DNA of 64,000 nucleotides from Flavobacterium ranwuense (GCF_004349315.1 NZ_SMLH01000001.1:62001-126000), one strand, 5' to 3'; counted from the first letter of the stretch, positions 16,312-25,130 are shown. Made by a program: numbers and translations. The notes: generated by a model from the letters alone, not told the origin.

Positions 16312-16584
16312 ATTTCCTGCAAACTCATTCCACTTAAAAGAATCTGCTTCCGGCTCATTGACAAATGTGCCGTCAATTACGTATTTGAATTCGTAGGCAG
16401 CATCTTTGTTTACATCGAAAATGCCTTTGAAAGTGCCATTTTTTAATTTGCTCAAAGCACCTTCAGCTACATTCCAATTGTTGAAATCGCCAACAACAGA
16501 AGCTTGACTTGCTTCTTTTGCTTCTATTGAAAAGGTAACTTTACAAACTGGTTTTGTTTTAACGAATTGTTTCTTGATTGCCAT
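16288..16584 (-). CDS. Isoamylase early-set (CBM48/AMPK-glycogen-binding-like) domain protein
   Basis: This small 98-residue cytosolic protein is a single carbohydrate-binding-like beta-sandwich: VCKVTFSIEA, ASVVGDFNNWN, GTFKGIFDVNKDAAYEFKYVIDG. The VGDFNNWN and YEFKYVIDG motifs are those of isoamylase early-set domains and AMPK beta subunits. No catalytic domain is attached. ATG 16584 gives the family N-terminus MAIKKQF; an upstream in-frame extension to 16674 has no family likeness and was discarded. It may bind glycogen or act as a small scaffold; no partner is visible nearby. Confidence 0.88.
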   Translation of the reverse strand: MAIKKQFVKTKPVCKVTFSIEAKEASQASVVGDFNNWNVAEGALSKLKNGTFKGIFDVNKDAAYEFKYVIDGTFVNEPEADSFKWNEFAGNENGVLVV

Positions 16585-16823
16585 AACTATTTCATTTATA
16601 GATTTATAAAACAAAGAAAACAAAAGAATTTGAACACACAATGAGCGTAACGAAGATTTAATACAATGTGGCAAACCATGTTAATTTATGAGCAATTTCT
16701 TAATTTTAAGTCTGTTAAATTTAACATTCCAGAAAGAGAAAAAGTTTTCTTGTTAAATTAATGTAGAAGCAAAACAGTGACTTTCCAAAATAAATTTTAC
16801 CTTTATAAACAAAATTTTGATCA

Positions 16824-17156
16824 ATGGAAAAAGAACTACACGAACAGTATGAATATGCAAGAAGAAGAATTAAACAAAAAAAAAGATTGTATTTTCATTT
16901 TGTCCTTTTCGTTTTAGGAAGTTTGCTTTTATTTATCGCTAATAAGTTTTTCGAAATTGCCGTAGATTCCCACTGGTCCATTTGGATTATCACCATATGG
17001 TTGTTCCTCTTTATTTTACATTTTATAAAAATTTTCATCACGGATCGTTTTATGAATAAAAATTGGGAAAGGGAACAAATAGACCGGCTTGTAGCTTTAC
17101 AACAAAAAAAACTGGATCAATTACAAACACAGGTTAACAACGACGACCTTAAATAA
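16824..17156 (+). CDS. 2TM domain-containing protein
   Basis: This 110-residue membrane protein has a basic N-terminal amphipathic stretch (YEYARRRIKQKKRLYFHF), two transmembrane helices (about 24-42 and 53-72) and a charged C-terminal coiled segment rich in Gln. It matches the Bacteroidota '2TM domain' family, some members of which are fused to LytTR or histidine-kinase genes. No regulator is adjacent, and the function is unknown. folA begins 13 bases after its stop, so they are likely co-transcribed. Confidence 0.85.
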   Translation: MEKELHEQYEYARRRIKQKKRLYFHFVLFVLGSLLLFIANKFFEIAVDSHWSIWIITIWLFLFILHFIKIFITDRFMNKNWEREQIDRLVALQQKKLDQLQTQVNNDDLK

Positions 17157-17169
17157 CAGTACATCAATT

Positions 17170-17652
17170 ATGATAATAATGATTGCGGCCGTTGCCGAAA
17201 ATAATACTTTAGGTAAAAACAACGAACTGGTTTGGCATTTACCAAATGATTTCAAAAGATTTAAATCCCTTACATCCGGACATCATATTATAATGGGAAG
17301 AAAGACATTTGAAAGTTTTCCAAAACCATTACCAAACAGAACCCACATCATAATTACAAGACAGAAAGAGTATCAAGCCGACGGTTGCATCATCGTAGAT
17401 AGTATGGACAAAGCATTAGCCATTTGTCCCAAAAACGAAGACACATTTATAATTGGTGGTGGCGAAATTTATACCTTAGGACTCCCTTTTACTGACAAAA
17501 TAGAAATAACACGTGTTCATCACAACTTTGAAGGCGATGCTCACTTCCCTGAAATTAATGACGATGAATGGGAAATAATAATTTCAGAATTTAATACGAA
17601 GGATGAAAAACATCTCTACGATTATTCCTATCAGACATTCATTAAAAAATAA
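17170..17652 (+). CDS. folA: Dihydrofolate reductase
   Basis: This enzyme reduces dihydrofolate to tetrahydrofolate with NADPH. The 160-residue protein shows the canonical order: IAAVAENNTLGKNNELVWHLPNDFKRFK (substrate and Met20-loop region; the acidic residue is the Asp of PNDF), HHIIMGRKTFESF, PNRTHIIITRQ and FIIGGGEIYTLGLP. It follows the 2TM gene closely and ends in a hairpin terminator. It works with ThyA in dTMP synthesis. Confidence 0.97.
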   Translation: MIIMIAAVAENNTLGKNNELVWHLPNDFKRFKSLTSGHHIIMGRKTFESFPKPLPNRTHIIITRQKEYQADGCIIVDSMDKALAICPKNEDTFIIGGGEIYTLGLPFTDKIEITRVHHNFEGDAHFPEINDDEWEIIISEFNTKDEKHLYDYSYQTFIKK

Positions 17653-17654
17653 AA

Positions 17655-17689
17655 CAAAAAAACATCCTTTTTACGGGATGTTTTTTTTT
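17655..17689. terminator. Rho-independent terminator after folA
   Basis: AACATCC (17661-17667) pairs with GGATGTT (17676-17682) and is followed by a T-run to 17689. A's on the left make it usable from both sides of this convergent pair. Confidence 0.85.
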
Positions 17690-17711
17690 AACCATTGATC
17701 AAAGAGACGAC

Positions 17712-18029
17712 CTACTCTTGAAAGAGTATTTGATAACATAAAATAAAAATTACAAATAGTAGTAATACTCCAGAAATGAAGATTATAATATTTGATGTTT
17801 TTTGAGAATACATCTCAAAAAAGCCTTTAATACCAAATACCACGAAGGTACTAAAGACGAAAAAAATTAAAATTTCCAAAAACAAATTTAATCCTAAGAA
17901 CGTATTTTGCGCTTTAACTACAATACTGCTTTGTAAAACAGTATTCTCAAAACAGCTAACAAGAACAAATGAGATAAAAAACGCTAAAATTACCCACTTG
18001 ATTTGGTTGATCGATTCTCTTTTAATCAT
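17712..18029 (-). CDS. Hypothetical small membrane protein
   Basis: This 105-residue protein has three hydrophobic segments (about 11-26, 47-66 and 80-101). The first ends in VLVSCFENT, which could be a lipobox or just a membrane helix with a cysteine. I recognise no family. It stands alone between convergent folA and divergent menG, so the context gives no functional hint. Codon use and base composition look like the neighbours. Confidence 0.65.
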   Translation of the reverse strand: MIKRESINQIKWVILAFFISFVLVSCFENTVLQSSIVVKAQNTFLGLNLFLEILIFFVFSTFVVFGIKGFFEMYSQKTSNIIIFISGVLLLFVIFILCYQILFQE

Positions 18030-18117
18030 TTGGTATGGTTATTTACTGAATAACAAATTTGTACAATAAAATCATTAGTTACAATACCCACTTTTAGTGA
18101 TATTTCAAATAAAATAA

Positions 18118-18161
18118 ATTTTAGTTTTCAGCCTGTCTGAACGTATTTTAAAAACTAAAAT
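18118..18161. repeat. Inverted repeat in the menG upstream region
   Basis: ATTTTAGTTTT (18118-18128) and AAAACTAAAAT (18151-18161) are perfect 11-bp arms separated by 22 bases. They lie between the divergent membrane-protein gene and menG. It could be an operator or a transcript hairpin; AT-rich chance is possible. Confidence 0.4.
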
Positions 18162-18212
18162 AAAACTTGTTTCTAATTTTTGAAACTCATTTTAAGTTCA
18201 TCAAGTTTGTAT

Positions 18213-18220
18213 TATATTTG
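18213..18220 (+). promoter_or_regulatory. -7 element of the menG-porT promoter
   Basis: TATATTTG matches TAnnTTTG 14 bases before the ATG, giving a very short leader. No TTG at standard spacing. Confidence 0.5.
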
Positions 18221-18234
18221 TACAAACTAAAAAA

Positions 18235-18966
18235 ATGTCAGAAAAAATAACACCCTATAAAGATTCAGCGCTAGGTAAAAAAGAACAAGTTGCTAAAATG
18301 TTTGACACCATTTCTGGAAATTATGACAATCTGAATCGTGTCATTTCTTTTGGTATTGATATAAAATGGCGTAAAAAAGTACTGCAAATAGTTGCGAAAT
18401 CAAATCCGAAGATCATTCTGGACATCGCAACCGGAACTGGTGATTTGGCCATTTTGATGGCACAAACAAATGCTAAAAAAATCATTGGGTTAGATATATC
18501 AGCAGGAATGCTGGAAGTAGGCGTAAAAAAAATTGCTTCAAAAAATCTTTCTAATACTATCGAAATGATTTTGGGTGACTCCGAAAACATGCCTTTTGAA
18601 GACAACTATTTTGATGCAATAACCGTTGCATTTGGAGTTCGTAATTTTGACGATTTAGAAAAAGGTTTGGCTGAAATTCTAAGAGTTTTAAAACCTAACG
18701 GTATATTTGTAATTTTAGAAACTTCGGTGCCGGACAAGACTCCTTACAAACAAGGATATAATTTTTACACAAAAAACATTCTCCCATTAATAGGCAAAGT
18801 TTTCTCTAAAGACGATGTTGCTTATGGTTATTTATCTGAATCGGCAGCTGCATTCCCTTACGGCGAAGTATTAAACAATATTTTGAGAAAAATTGGGTTT
18901 ATAGATGTTGTAGCTTTACCACAAACTTTTGGTGTAGCTACCATTTACTCAGCTTCTAAAAAATAA
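18235..18966 (+). CDS. menG: Demethylmenaquinone methyltransferase (UbiE/MenG)
   Basis: This SAM-dependent enzyme performs the final C-methylation of menaquinone, the respiratory quinone of Bacteroidota. The 243-residue protein shows [20 protein letters not shown], the SAM site [13 protein letters not shown], and the family signatures [14 protein letters not shown] and [15 protein letters not shown]. Since no ubiquinone is made in this phylum, MenG is the better name than UbiE. porT starts one base after its stop, so the two genes form a tight pair; from memory this neighbourhood is common in Flavobacterium. Confidence 0.95.
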   Translation: MSEKITPYKDSALGKKEQVAKMFDTISGNYDNLNRVISFGIDIKWRKKVLQIVAKSNPKIILDIATGTGDLAILMAQTNAKKIIGLDISAGMLEVGVKKIASKNLSNTIEMILGDSENMPFEDNYFDAITVAFGVRNFDDLEKGLAEILRVLKPNGIFVILETSVPDKTPYKQGYNFYTKNILPLIGKVFSKDDVAYGYLSESAAAFPYGEVLNNILRKIGFIDVVALPQTFGVATIYSASKK

Positions 18967-18967
18967 C

Positions 18968-19672
18968 ATGAGAAAAATAATTGTCTTACTGTTTTTTGCT
19001 TTTATTCTAAACGGATACGCTCAAAAGTCTAAAAATATATTTAGCAGAGACCCTATTATTAATTTGGAAAATTTTCAAAAAAAGAGAATGTATTATGGGT
19101 TTTATTTAGGATTTAACTCGTATGATTTCAAAATAGACTATAAAACTGTAGGACCCGATATTCTTATAAAAAAAACCACTGGATTTAATGTGGGTATCGT
19201 TGCTGATTTGAAACTTCAGGAATACATTGACCTGCGATTTGAGCCGGGTCTTTATTATACAAGAAGAGATTTACACTATCCTAATTTCACAAATAGTGGA
19301 GATGCGCTGAGAGAAGTGAACAGCACCTATATTCATTTTCCATTATTAGTGAAATTTTCCTCCCTTAGAACAGGAAATATTCGCCCCTATTTAGTGGGAG
19401 GCGTATCAGCAACCTTAAATTTATCCAGTAATTCTAAATTAATTGATGACAACTTAGAACAACGTTTTAGAGTAAAAGCATGGACAACTAATTATGAATT
19501 GGGTTTTGGAATTGATCTTTTTTCGGAATATTTTATATTTTCTCCTTCCATAAGAGGCGTTTTTGGAATGAATGACGAATTAATCAGAGACAAAGACCCA
19601 AATAGTCCTTGGACAAGCAATATAGAATCTTTGAAAACCAGAGCGGTTTTTATCAATTTTACTTTCCATTAA
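18968..19672 (+). CDS. porT: PorT family protein, type IX secretion system component
   Basis: This 234-residue protein has a signal peptide (MRKIIVLLFFAFILNGYAQ) and an eight-strand-like barrel typical of PorT/SprT: YYGFYLGFNSYDFKI, TTGFNVGIVADLKL, LRFEPGLYYTRRDL, TYIHFPLLVKFS, IRPYLVGGVSATLNL and TRAVFINFTFH at the end. PorT is required for type IX secretion, which exports gliding adhesins and enzymes in this phylum. Its position directly after menG matches what I recall from gliding flavobacteria. The organism is therefore expected to have a T9SS, although no other subunit is in the window. Confidence 0.9.
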   Translation: MRKIIVLLFFAFILNGYAQKSKNIFSRDPIINLENFQKKRMYYGFYLGFNSYDFKIDYKTVGPDILIKKTTGFNVGIVADLKLQEYIDLRFEPGLYYTRRDLHYPNFTNSGDALREVNSTYIHFPLLVKFSSLRTGNIRPYLVGGVSATLNLSSNSKLIDDNLEQRFRVKAWTTNYELGFGIDLFSEYFIFSPSIRGVFGMNDELIRDKDPNSPWTSNIESLKTRAVFINFTFH

Positions 19673-19683
19673 AGAATAGTTCC

Positions 19684-19737
19684 CAGTGTGTTCAGTCGCA
19701 GTATTCGGTTCTCACCGTAAACTGCGACCGAACACTG
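19684..19737. repeat. Long imperfect hairpin between convergent genes
   Basis: The arms at 19684-19702 (CAGTG, TTCAGTCGCAGT) and 19721-19737 (ACTGCGACCGAACACTG) pair over about 17 bp with a two-base bulge and a G-T pair. There is no T-run. It lies between porT and the rRNA methyltransferase gene. CAGTCGCAGT-type sequences recur in flavobacterial spacers as I recall. Confidence 0.65.
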
Positions 19738-19741
19738 AATA

Positions 19742-20467
19742 CTAGCCCCGACAAAACTCGCTTAATACTATAGCGGTAGCTGTCGCAACATTGAGGCTTT
19801 CTGTTTTTTGAAGATCCCCAAAACGAGGAATTGCGAGTCTGTTTTTGGCTAAACTTTCAAGTGCTGGCGAAACTCCATTAGCCTCATTACCCATTATAAT
19901 AATGCCTTCTTTAGGTAAAACTGATTTATAAATATTCTCTCCGTCCATAAAAGTGCCGAAAACGGGTAATTTTGTTTGTGCTATAAAAGCATTAAGATCT
20001 ATATAATTCACGTTGACTCTGGCTATAGAACCCATAGTTGCCTGAACCACTTTTGGGTTATAAATATCAACTGTTTCCTTTGAACACAACAACTGCTTAA
20101 CACCAAACCAATCACACAAACGCAATATGGTTCCTAAATTTCCCGGATCACGAATTGAATCAAGCGCTACAATCAAACCGGTCTCAATAATTGGTTTTTC
20201 CAATGGCATTTTGAAAATTCCCAAACAGGTATTTGGGGTTGCTAATGCGCTTATTTTTTTTAAATCATTTTCTTGAATAATCGTTTTTTTAGCTACAGGG
20301 ACTTCCTCAAAATCATTTTGGGTAGTATACAAATGTTCCAGCTCAAAATTAGACTCCAGTAATTCATGAATCCCTTTTACGCCTTCGGCAAAAAATAATT
20401 TATTGGCAATTCTATATTTTTTTTGCTGCAAACTCGTTATAAGTTTTATTTGGTTTTTACTAACCAT
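19742..20467 (-). CDS. TrmH/SpoU family RNA methyltransferase
   Basis: This 2'-O-ribose methyltransferase acts on rRNA or tRNA. After an N-terminal substrate-binding domain (KNQIKLITSLQQKKYR, FFAEGVKGIHELL), the SPOUT domain carries the three family motifs: IVALDSIRDPGNLGTILRLCDWFG, IIIMGNEANGVSP and LQKTESLNVATATAIVLSEF. ATG 20467 gives a 241-residue protein. A longer frame to 20641 would run into the divergent tamL gene and has no family likeness. Only 37 bases separate its start from that of tamL. Confidence 0.92.
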   Translation of the reverse strand: MVSKNQIKLITSLQQKKYRIANKLFFAEGVKGIHELLESNFELEHLYTTQNDFEEVPVAKKTIIQENDLKKISALATPNTCLGIFKMPLEKPIIETGLIVALDSIRDPGNLGTILRLCDWFGVKQLLCSKETVDIYNPKVVQATMGSIARVNVNYIDLNAFIAQTKLPVFGTFMDGENIYKSVLPKEGIIIMGNEANGVSPALESLAKNRLAIPRFGDLQKTESLNVATATAIVLSEFCRG

Positions 20468-20476
20468 AAAATAATG

Positions 20477-20484
20477 TACTTTTG
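20477..20484 (+). promoter_or_regulatory. -7 element of the tamL promoter
   Basis: TACTTTTG (TAnnTTTG) lies in the 37-base gap between divergent starts. Its -33 region would fall inside the methyltransferase coding sequence. Confidence 0.5.
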
Positions 20485-20504
20485 AATTAAATATTTTAGA
20501 ACAC

Positions 20505-23072
20505 TTGAAAAAAACTTCCACAAAAATAACTGCATTTATTCTAATTGCAATACTAATTTGCGCTTGTAACGCTGTAAAAAGAGTTCCGGACGGAAAACTA
20601 CTGCTTACAAAAAACGAAATTACTGTAAATGACAAAACCATTAAGGATGAAAATGTTTTTAATCAACTGTATCAAAAACCAAACAGCACCTTACTTGGAT
20701 ACCGTTTGAGATTGAATCTTTACAATCTTGCCAATCTAAATCCAGATTCAACGTATCAAGCCAAGTTTACAAATAACCCGGGAAAATTTGAACGAAAATC
20801 CAAATGGCTGTCTGAAAAACAAGTTAATCGACTCGGAAAATCTTTCTGGTATCACGGAATCCATGATTTCTTGAAAAGAACCGGAGAACCACCCATAATT
20901 ATTGACAAAGAAAGAGCAGATAAATCATTGTTGCGATTGAAATACTATTATTTCAACGATGGATTTTTTAATGTGAATGCTACATACAAAATAGACACTT
21001 TGAGCATTAAAAAAGCTAAAATAAAATACGCCATTACTCCGGGAAATGCTTACTTTTTGGATTCCTTAAGAACTACTATTTTAACTCCGGCTTTAGATTC
21101 TTTATATGAGACTAACAAGTCAAGCACATTTATCAAATCAGGAAATCAATATAAAACCGAAGATTTTGAGAATGAAAAAAACCGAATCACTACTCATTTT
21201 AGAAATAATGGAGTGTATTATTTCCAACCGAATTATGTAACTTTTGACATTGACACCATTAAAAAAGTCAATCAGGCAAATATAAACTTGATGATTAATA
21301 ATTATTCTTATCAAGAACAAGATTCGAGCAGAACCGAGCCTTTTAAAATTTATAAAATAAGTGATGTAAACATTTATACTGATTATTCTCCAAGTACAAA
21401 TACTATAAAAATTACGGATAGTACCACCTATAAAAACTTCAACTTATACAGTCAGGAAAAATTAAAATACAAGCCACGAGCCATTACTAATGCTATCTTT
21501 ATTACAAAAGGAGGGTTATTTGCGGATTACAAAACTGTTTTGACAACACGGTATTTAAACAATCTTAAAATTTTCAATTATCCGTCAATACAATATGAAG
21601 TTGATCCTAGAGACTCAACCGCACAATCATTGATTGCAAAAGTATATTTAACCCCAAGGAAAAAATATAGTTTTGGAACTACATTAGATGTCACCCATTC
21701 TAATATACAAGATTTCGGTGTGGGTTTAAGTGTTTCTGAAACGATACGAAACGTTTTTAATGGAGCCGAAACACTGGAATTAGCTGCACGTGGGAATATT
21801 GGATCTTCAAAGGATTTAGCAAACCCAAAGAATAATTTTTTCAATGTTTCAGAATATGGTTTGGATTTAAAACTTAACATTCCAAGGATTTTCATGCCTT
21901 TCAGCACTGAAAAAATCATTCCAAAAAGCATGATTCCATCTACTTTGATCACAGTAGGTTTTGCAAAACAACAAAATATTGGTTTAGACAAAGAGAATTT
22001 CACAGGAGCATTATCATACAATTGGACTCCAAAAAGAAACTATACTGCCAGATTTGATTTGTTCAACACTCAGTTTGTACGCAATCTAAATCCGCAGAAT
22101 TACTTTAATGTTTACGGATCTTCATACAATGCTTTGAACGAAATCAGTAAAGAATATAATACAAATTCTTCCTATTATAACAATGACATTGACAAAGATT
22201 TACTTATTGAAGAAGGAACCGTTGGCTTTACTAATGATGTTCTCACCGGTAACGCAAACTTTTTGAAACCATTAGAACCCGCAGATTTTCAGTCTGTAAA
22301 AAGTATTGAAGAGCGAAGACTAAGACTTACGGAGAATGACTTTATTTTGGCAACCAGCTTCACTTTTTCAAAAACAACCAAAAAGGATTTAACTGACAAT
22401 ACTTTTTATCTTTTTAAAACAAAAATAGAATCGGCAGGAACCGTTTTATCAGCTTTTGCAGCAACAACAAATCAGAATAAGAATTCAAATGGTAATTATA
22501 AAATATTCAATTTAGAATATTCAGAATACATAAAAACAGAATTTGATTATATTAAACATTGGGATTTATCCAAAGAAAAAATATTTGCATTTAGATCATT
22601 TTTTGGGATAGCCATTCCATTTGGAAACTCAGACTACATTCCCTTTTCAAGAAGTTATTTTTCAGGTGGATCAAATGATAACAGAGCATGGCAACCCTAT
22701 GGTTTAGGCCCCGGTAGCAGTGGCGCATTAGATGATTTCAATGAGGCAAATATGAAAATTGCGATTAGTGGGGAGTATCGATTTAAGATATTAGGCAGTT
22801 TAAAAGGAGCTCTTTTTGCCGATGCCGGGAATATCTGGAACGTATTAGACAATGTAGAGGATGAGAAATCGACATTTACACAATTTAAGGACTTAAAAGA
22901 TATCGCTTTAGGCACTGGATTTGGACTTAGATACGACCTAAGTTTTTTTGTAATTCGTTTTGATTTAGGATTTAAAACCTACAATCCAGCCAATGAAACC
23001 AACAAAAGATGGTTTAGAGAATACAACTTTGCTAACTCTGTTTTAAATTTTGGAATAAATTATCCGTTCTAA
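20505..23072 (+). CDS. tamL: TamL, lipoprotein BamA/TamA-family outer membrane protein
   Basis: This 855-residue Omp85-superfamily protein starts with TTG at 20505, which gives a lipoprotein signal peptide with lipobox ICAC (acylated Cys21) followed by NAVKRVPDGKLLLTKNEI. POTRA-like domains follow (about 40-350), then the 16-strand barrel (from about 375) with RSYFSGGSNDNRAWQPYGLGPGS (the conserved L6 region) and a terminal aromatic (FGINYPF). A lipid anchor on a TamA-like barrel is the Bacteroidota TamL variant, which works with TamB in outer membrane protein or lipid handling. No TamB gene is visible downstream; fbaA follows with its own promoter. Confidence 0.9.
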   Translation: MKKTSTKITAFILIAILICACNAVKRVPDGKLLLTKNEITVNDKTIKDENVFNQLYQKPNSTLLGYRLRLNLYNLANLNPDSTYQAKFTNNPGKFERKSKWLSEKQVNRLGKSFWYHGIHDFLKRTGEPPIIIDKERADKSLLRLKYYYFNDGFFNVNATYKIDTLSIKKAKIKYAITPGNAYFLDSLRTTILTPALDSLYETNKSSTFIKSGNQYKTEDFENEKNRITTHFRNNGVYYFQPNYVTFDIDTIKKVNQANINLMINNYSYQEQDSSRTEPFKIYKISDVNIYTDYSPSTNTIKITDSTTYKNFNLYSQEKLKYKPRAITNAIFITKGGLFADYKTVLTTRYLNNLKIFNYPSIQYEVDPRDSTAQSLIAKVYLTPRKKYSFGTTLDVTHSNIQDFGVGLSVSETIRNVFNGAETLELAARGNIGSSKDLANPKNNFFNVSEYGLDLKLNIPRIFMPFSTEKIIPKSMIPSTLITVGFAKQQNIGLDKENFTGALSYNWTPKRNYTARFDLFNTQFVRNLNPQNYFNVYGSSYNALNEISKEYNTNSSYYNNDIDKDLLIEEGTVGFTNDVLTGNANFLKPLEPADFQSVKSIEERRLRLTENDFILATSFTFSKTTKKDLTDNTFYLFKTKIESAGTVLSAFAATTNQNKNSNGNYKIFNLEYSEYIKTEFDYIKHWDLSKEKIFAFRSFFGIAIPFGNSDYIPFSRSYFSGGSNDNRAWQPYGLGPGSSGALDDFNEANMKIAISGEYRFKILGSLKGALFADAGNIWNVLDNVEDEKSTFTQFKDLKDIALGTGFGLRYDLSFFVIRFDLGFKTYNPANETNKRWFREYNFANSVLNFGINYPF

Positions 23073-23086
23073 TGCTAATTAATTCT

Positions 23087-23094
23087 TATTTTTG
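23087..23094 (+). promoter_or_regulatory. -7 element of the fbaA promoter
   Basis: TATTTTTG, 38 bases before the fbaA ATG, fits TAnnTTTG. The leader between them is a run of AAACTAAAAA-like sequence. Confidence 0.5.
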
Positions 23095-23132
23095 CAAACT
23101 AAAAACTAAAAAAAATAACTAAAAAAAGTACA

Positions 23133-24200
23133 ATGGCACACAACATAAAACCAGGCGTAGCTACAGGAGATCAGGTTCAAGAAATTTTTAATTATGCTAA
23201 AGAAAAAGGATTTGCACTTCCAGCAGTAAACGTTACGGGATCAAATACTATCAATTGTGTACTTGAAACTGCAGCAAAACTAAATGCTCCGGTTATCATC
23301 CAATTTTCTAATGGAGGAGCGCAATTTAATGCAGGAAAAGGACTTTCTAATACAGGTGAAAAAGCAGCTATCGCTGGTGGAATTGCTGGTGCATTACACA
23401 TTCATACTTTGGCGGAAGCTTACGGAGCAACCGTAATTTTACATACTGACCACTGTGCAAAAAAATTATTGCCTTGGATTGACGGTCTATTAGATGCTTC
23501 AGAAAAACATTTTGCTGAAACAGGAAAACCATTATACTCTTCTCACATGATTGACTTATCTGAGGAGCCTATCGAAGAAAATATCGAAATTTGCAAAGGA
23601 TATTTGGAAAGAATGAGCAAAATGGGAATGACACTTGAAATTGAACTTGGAATTACAGGTGGTGAAGAAGATGGTGTTGATAACTCTGATGTTGACAGTT
23701 CTAAATTATACACACAACCTGAAGAAGTTGCTTACGCATACGAAGAACTTTCTAAAGTAAGTCCAAGATTTACAATTGCGGCTGCTTTTGGAAACGTGCA
23801 CGGAGTTTACAAACCAGGAAATGTAAAATTGACTCCAAAAATCTTAAAAAATTCTCAAGATTTTGTTCAAAATAAATTCAACACAGGACACAACCCAGTA
23901 GATTTCGTTTTCCACGGTGGTTCAGGTTCTACATTAGAAGAAATTAGAGAAGGTATTAGCTACGGCGTAATAAAAATGAATATCGATACTGATTTACAAT
24001 TTGCTTTTACGGAAGGCATCCGTGATTACATGGTAAAAAACATCGACTATTTGAAAACTCAAATTGGAAACCCAGAAGGTTCTGATGCTCCAAACAAAAA
24101 ATATTACGATCCAAGAAAATGGTTACGTGAAAGCGAAGTTACTTTCAACACAAGACTTGAGCAAGCATTTGCTGACTTGAACAATGTGAATACATTATAA
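23133..24200 (+). CDS. fbaA: Class II fructose-bisphosphate aldolase
   Basis: This glycolytic and gluconeogenic zinc enzyme interconverts fructose-1,6-bisphosphate and two triose phosphates. The 355-residue protein is the long class IIA form. Zinc and catalytic motifs are visible: VILHTDHCAKKLLPW (Asp and His), EIELGITGGEEDGVDN, AAFGNVHGVYKPGNVKL, FVFHGGSGS and MNIDTDLQFAF. It is followed by an AT-rich hairpin spacer and then accD on the same strand. Confidence 0.97.
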   Translation: MAHNIKPGVATGDQVQEIFNYAKEKGFALPAVNVTGSNTINCVLETAAKLNAPVIIQFSNGGAQFNAGKGLSNTGEKAAIAGGIAGALHIHTLAEAYGATVILHTDHCAKKLLPWIDGLLDASEKHFAETGKPLYSSHMIDLSEEPIEENIEICKGYLERMSKMGMTLEIELGITGGEEDGVDNSDVDSSKLYTQPEEVAYAYEELSKVSPRFTIAAAFGNVHGVYKPGNVKLTPKILKNSQDFVQNKFNTGHNPVDFVFHGGSGSTLEEIREGISYGVIKMNIDTDLQFAFTEGIRDYMVKNIDYLKTQIGNPEGSDAPNKKYYDPRKWLRESEVTFNTRLEQAFADLNNVNTL

Positions 24201-24205
24201 ATTCA

Positions 24206-24263
24206 AATTACGAATTATGAATTACGAGGGCAACTCATAATTCATAATTCATAATTCATAATT
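24206..24263. repeat. AATTACGAATT/ATAATTCATAATTC hairpin spacer
   Basis: The left arm 24206-24228 (AATTACGAATTATGAATTAC then GAG) pairs, with a few G-T and mismatched positions, with the right arm 24234-24263, made of four CATAATT units. It fills most of the 71-base fbaA-accD gap. A related unit occurs at 12189-12206. Confidence 0.65.
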
Positions 24264-24271
24264 AAAGAAAT

Positions 24272-25126
24272 ATGGCTTGGTTTAAAAGAAAAGAAAAAGG
24301 GATTACTACTGCTACCGAAGACAAAATGGATATTCCAAAAGGGCTTTGGTACAAATCTCCAACTGGAAAAATTATTGATGCCGATGAACTAGCTCGTAAC
24401 TTATTTGTAAGTCCCGAAGATGGTTTTCACGTTAGAATTGGAAGTACAGAATATTTTCAAATTTTATTTGACAACAATGAATTTGTTGAATTAGATAAGA
24501 ACATGACTTCTAAAGATCCTTTGCATTTTGTTGACACAAAAAAATATGCAGATCGTTTGAAAGATGTTATGGAAAAAACCAAACTTAAGGATGCAGTGCG
24601 TACCGGAGTTGGTAAATCAAAAGGAAAAGATCTTGTTATCTGCTGTATGGATTTTGCCTTTATCGGTGGTTCTATGGGAGCAGTAGTAGGAGAAAAAATC
24701 GCAAGAGGAATCGATCACGCTATCAAAAACAAGCTACCCTTTGTAATGATTTCAAAATCAGGTGGAGCAAGGATGATGGAAGCCGCTTATTCTTTGATGC
24801 AGCTGGCTAAAACATCTGTTAAACTGGCTCAACTTGCCGAAGCAAAATTGCCATACATTTCGTTATGTACGGATCCAACAACTGGAGGAACAACTGCTTC
24901 TTATGCCATGCTGGGAGATATTAATATTTCTGAACCAGGCGCATTAATCGGATTTGCCGGGCCAAGAGTAGTTCGAGACACCACTGGTAAAGATTTGCCG
25001 GAAGGTTTCCAGACTGCTGAGTTCTTACTTGAACATGGTTTCTTAGACTTTATAACACCCCGAAAAGAATTGAAAGACAAGATTAATTTGTATATCGATT
25101 TGATTCAAAACAACGATATTAGATAA
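24272..25126 (+). CDS. accD: Acetyl-CoA carboxylase carboxyltransferase subunit beta, without zinc-ribbon cysteines
   Basis: This subunit transfers the carboxyl group from biotin to acetyl-CoA and forms malonyl-CoA for fatty acid synthesis with AccA. The 284-residue protein aligns throughout with E. coli Acc[53 protein letters not shown] and IGFAGPRVV. The exception is the N-terminal zinc ribbon. E. coli has two CxxC pairs; here the same segments read WYKSPTGK (26-33) and FVSPEDGF (45-52), so no zinc site is possible. The loss is clean and the rest is intact, so the enzyme should be active. It is probably a lineage trait. Confidence 0.96.
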   Translation: MAWFKRKEKGITTATEDKMDIPKGLWYKSPTGKIIDADELARNLFVSPEDGFHVRIGSTEYFQILFDNNEFVELDKNMTSKDPLHFVDTKKYADRLKDVMEKTKLKDAVRTGVGKSKGKDLVICCMDFAFIGGSMGAVVGEKIARGIDHAIKNKLPFVMISKSGGARMMEAAYSLMQLAKTSVKLAQLAEAKLPYISLCTDPTTGGTTASYAMLGDINISEPGALIGFAGPRVVRDTTGKDLPEGFQTAEFLLEHGFLDFITPRKELKDKINLYIDLIQNNDIR

Positions 25127-25130
25127 ATGA

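Noticed and set aside
20468..20641. N-terminal extension of the rRNA methyltransferase
   Set aside because: It would overlap the divergent tamL start and signal peptide; the family begins at the internal ATG 20467.
24206..24263. The CATAATT tandem units as a CRISPR array
   Set aside because: The units are 8 bases with no spacers; it is a simple AT-rich hairpin repeat.
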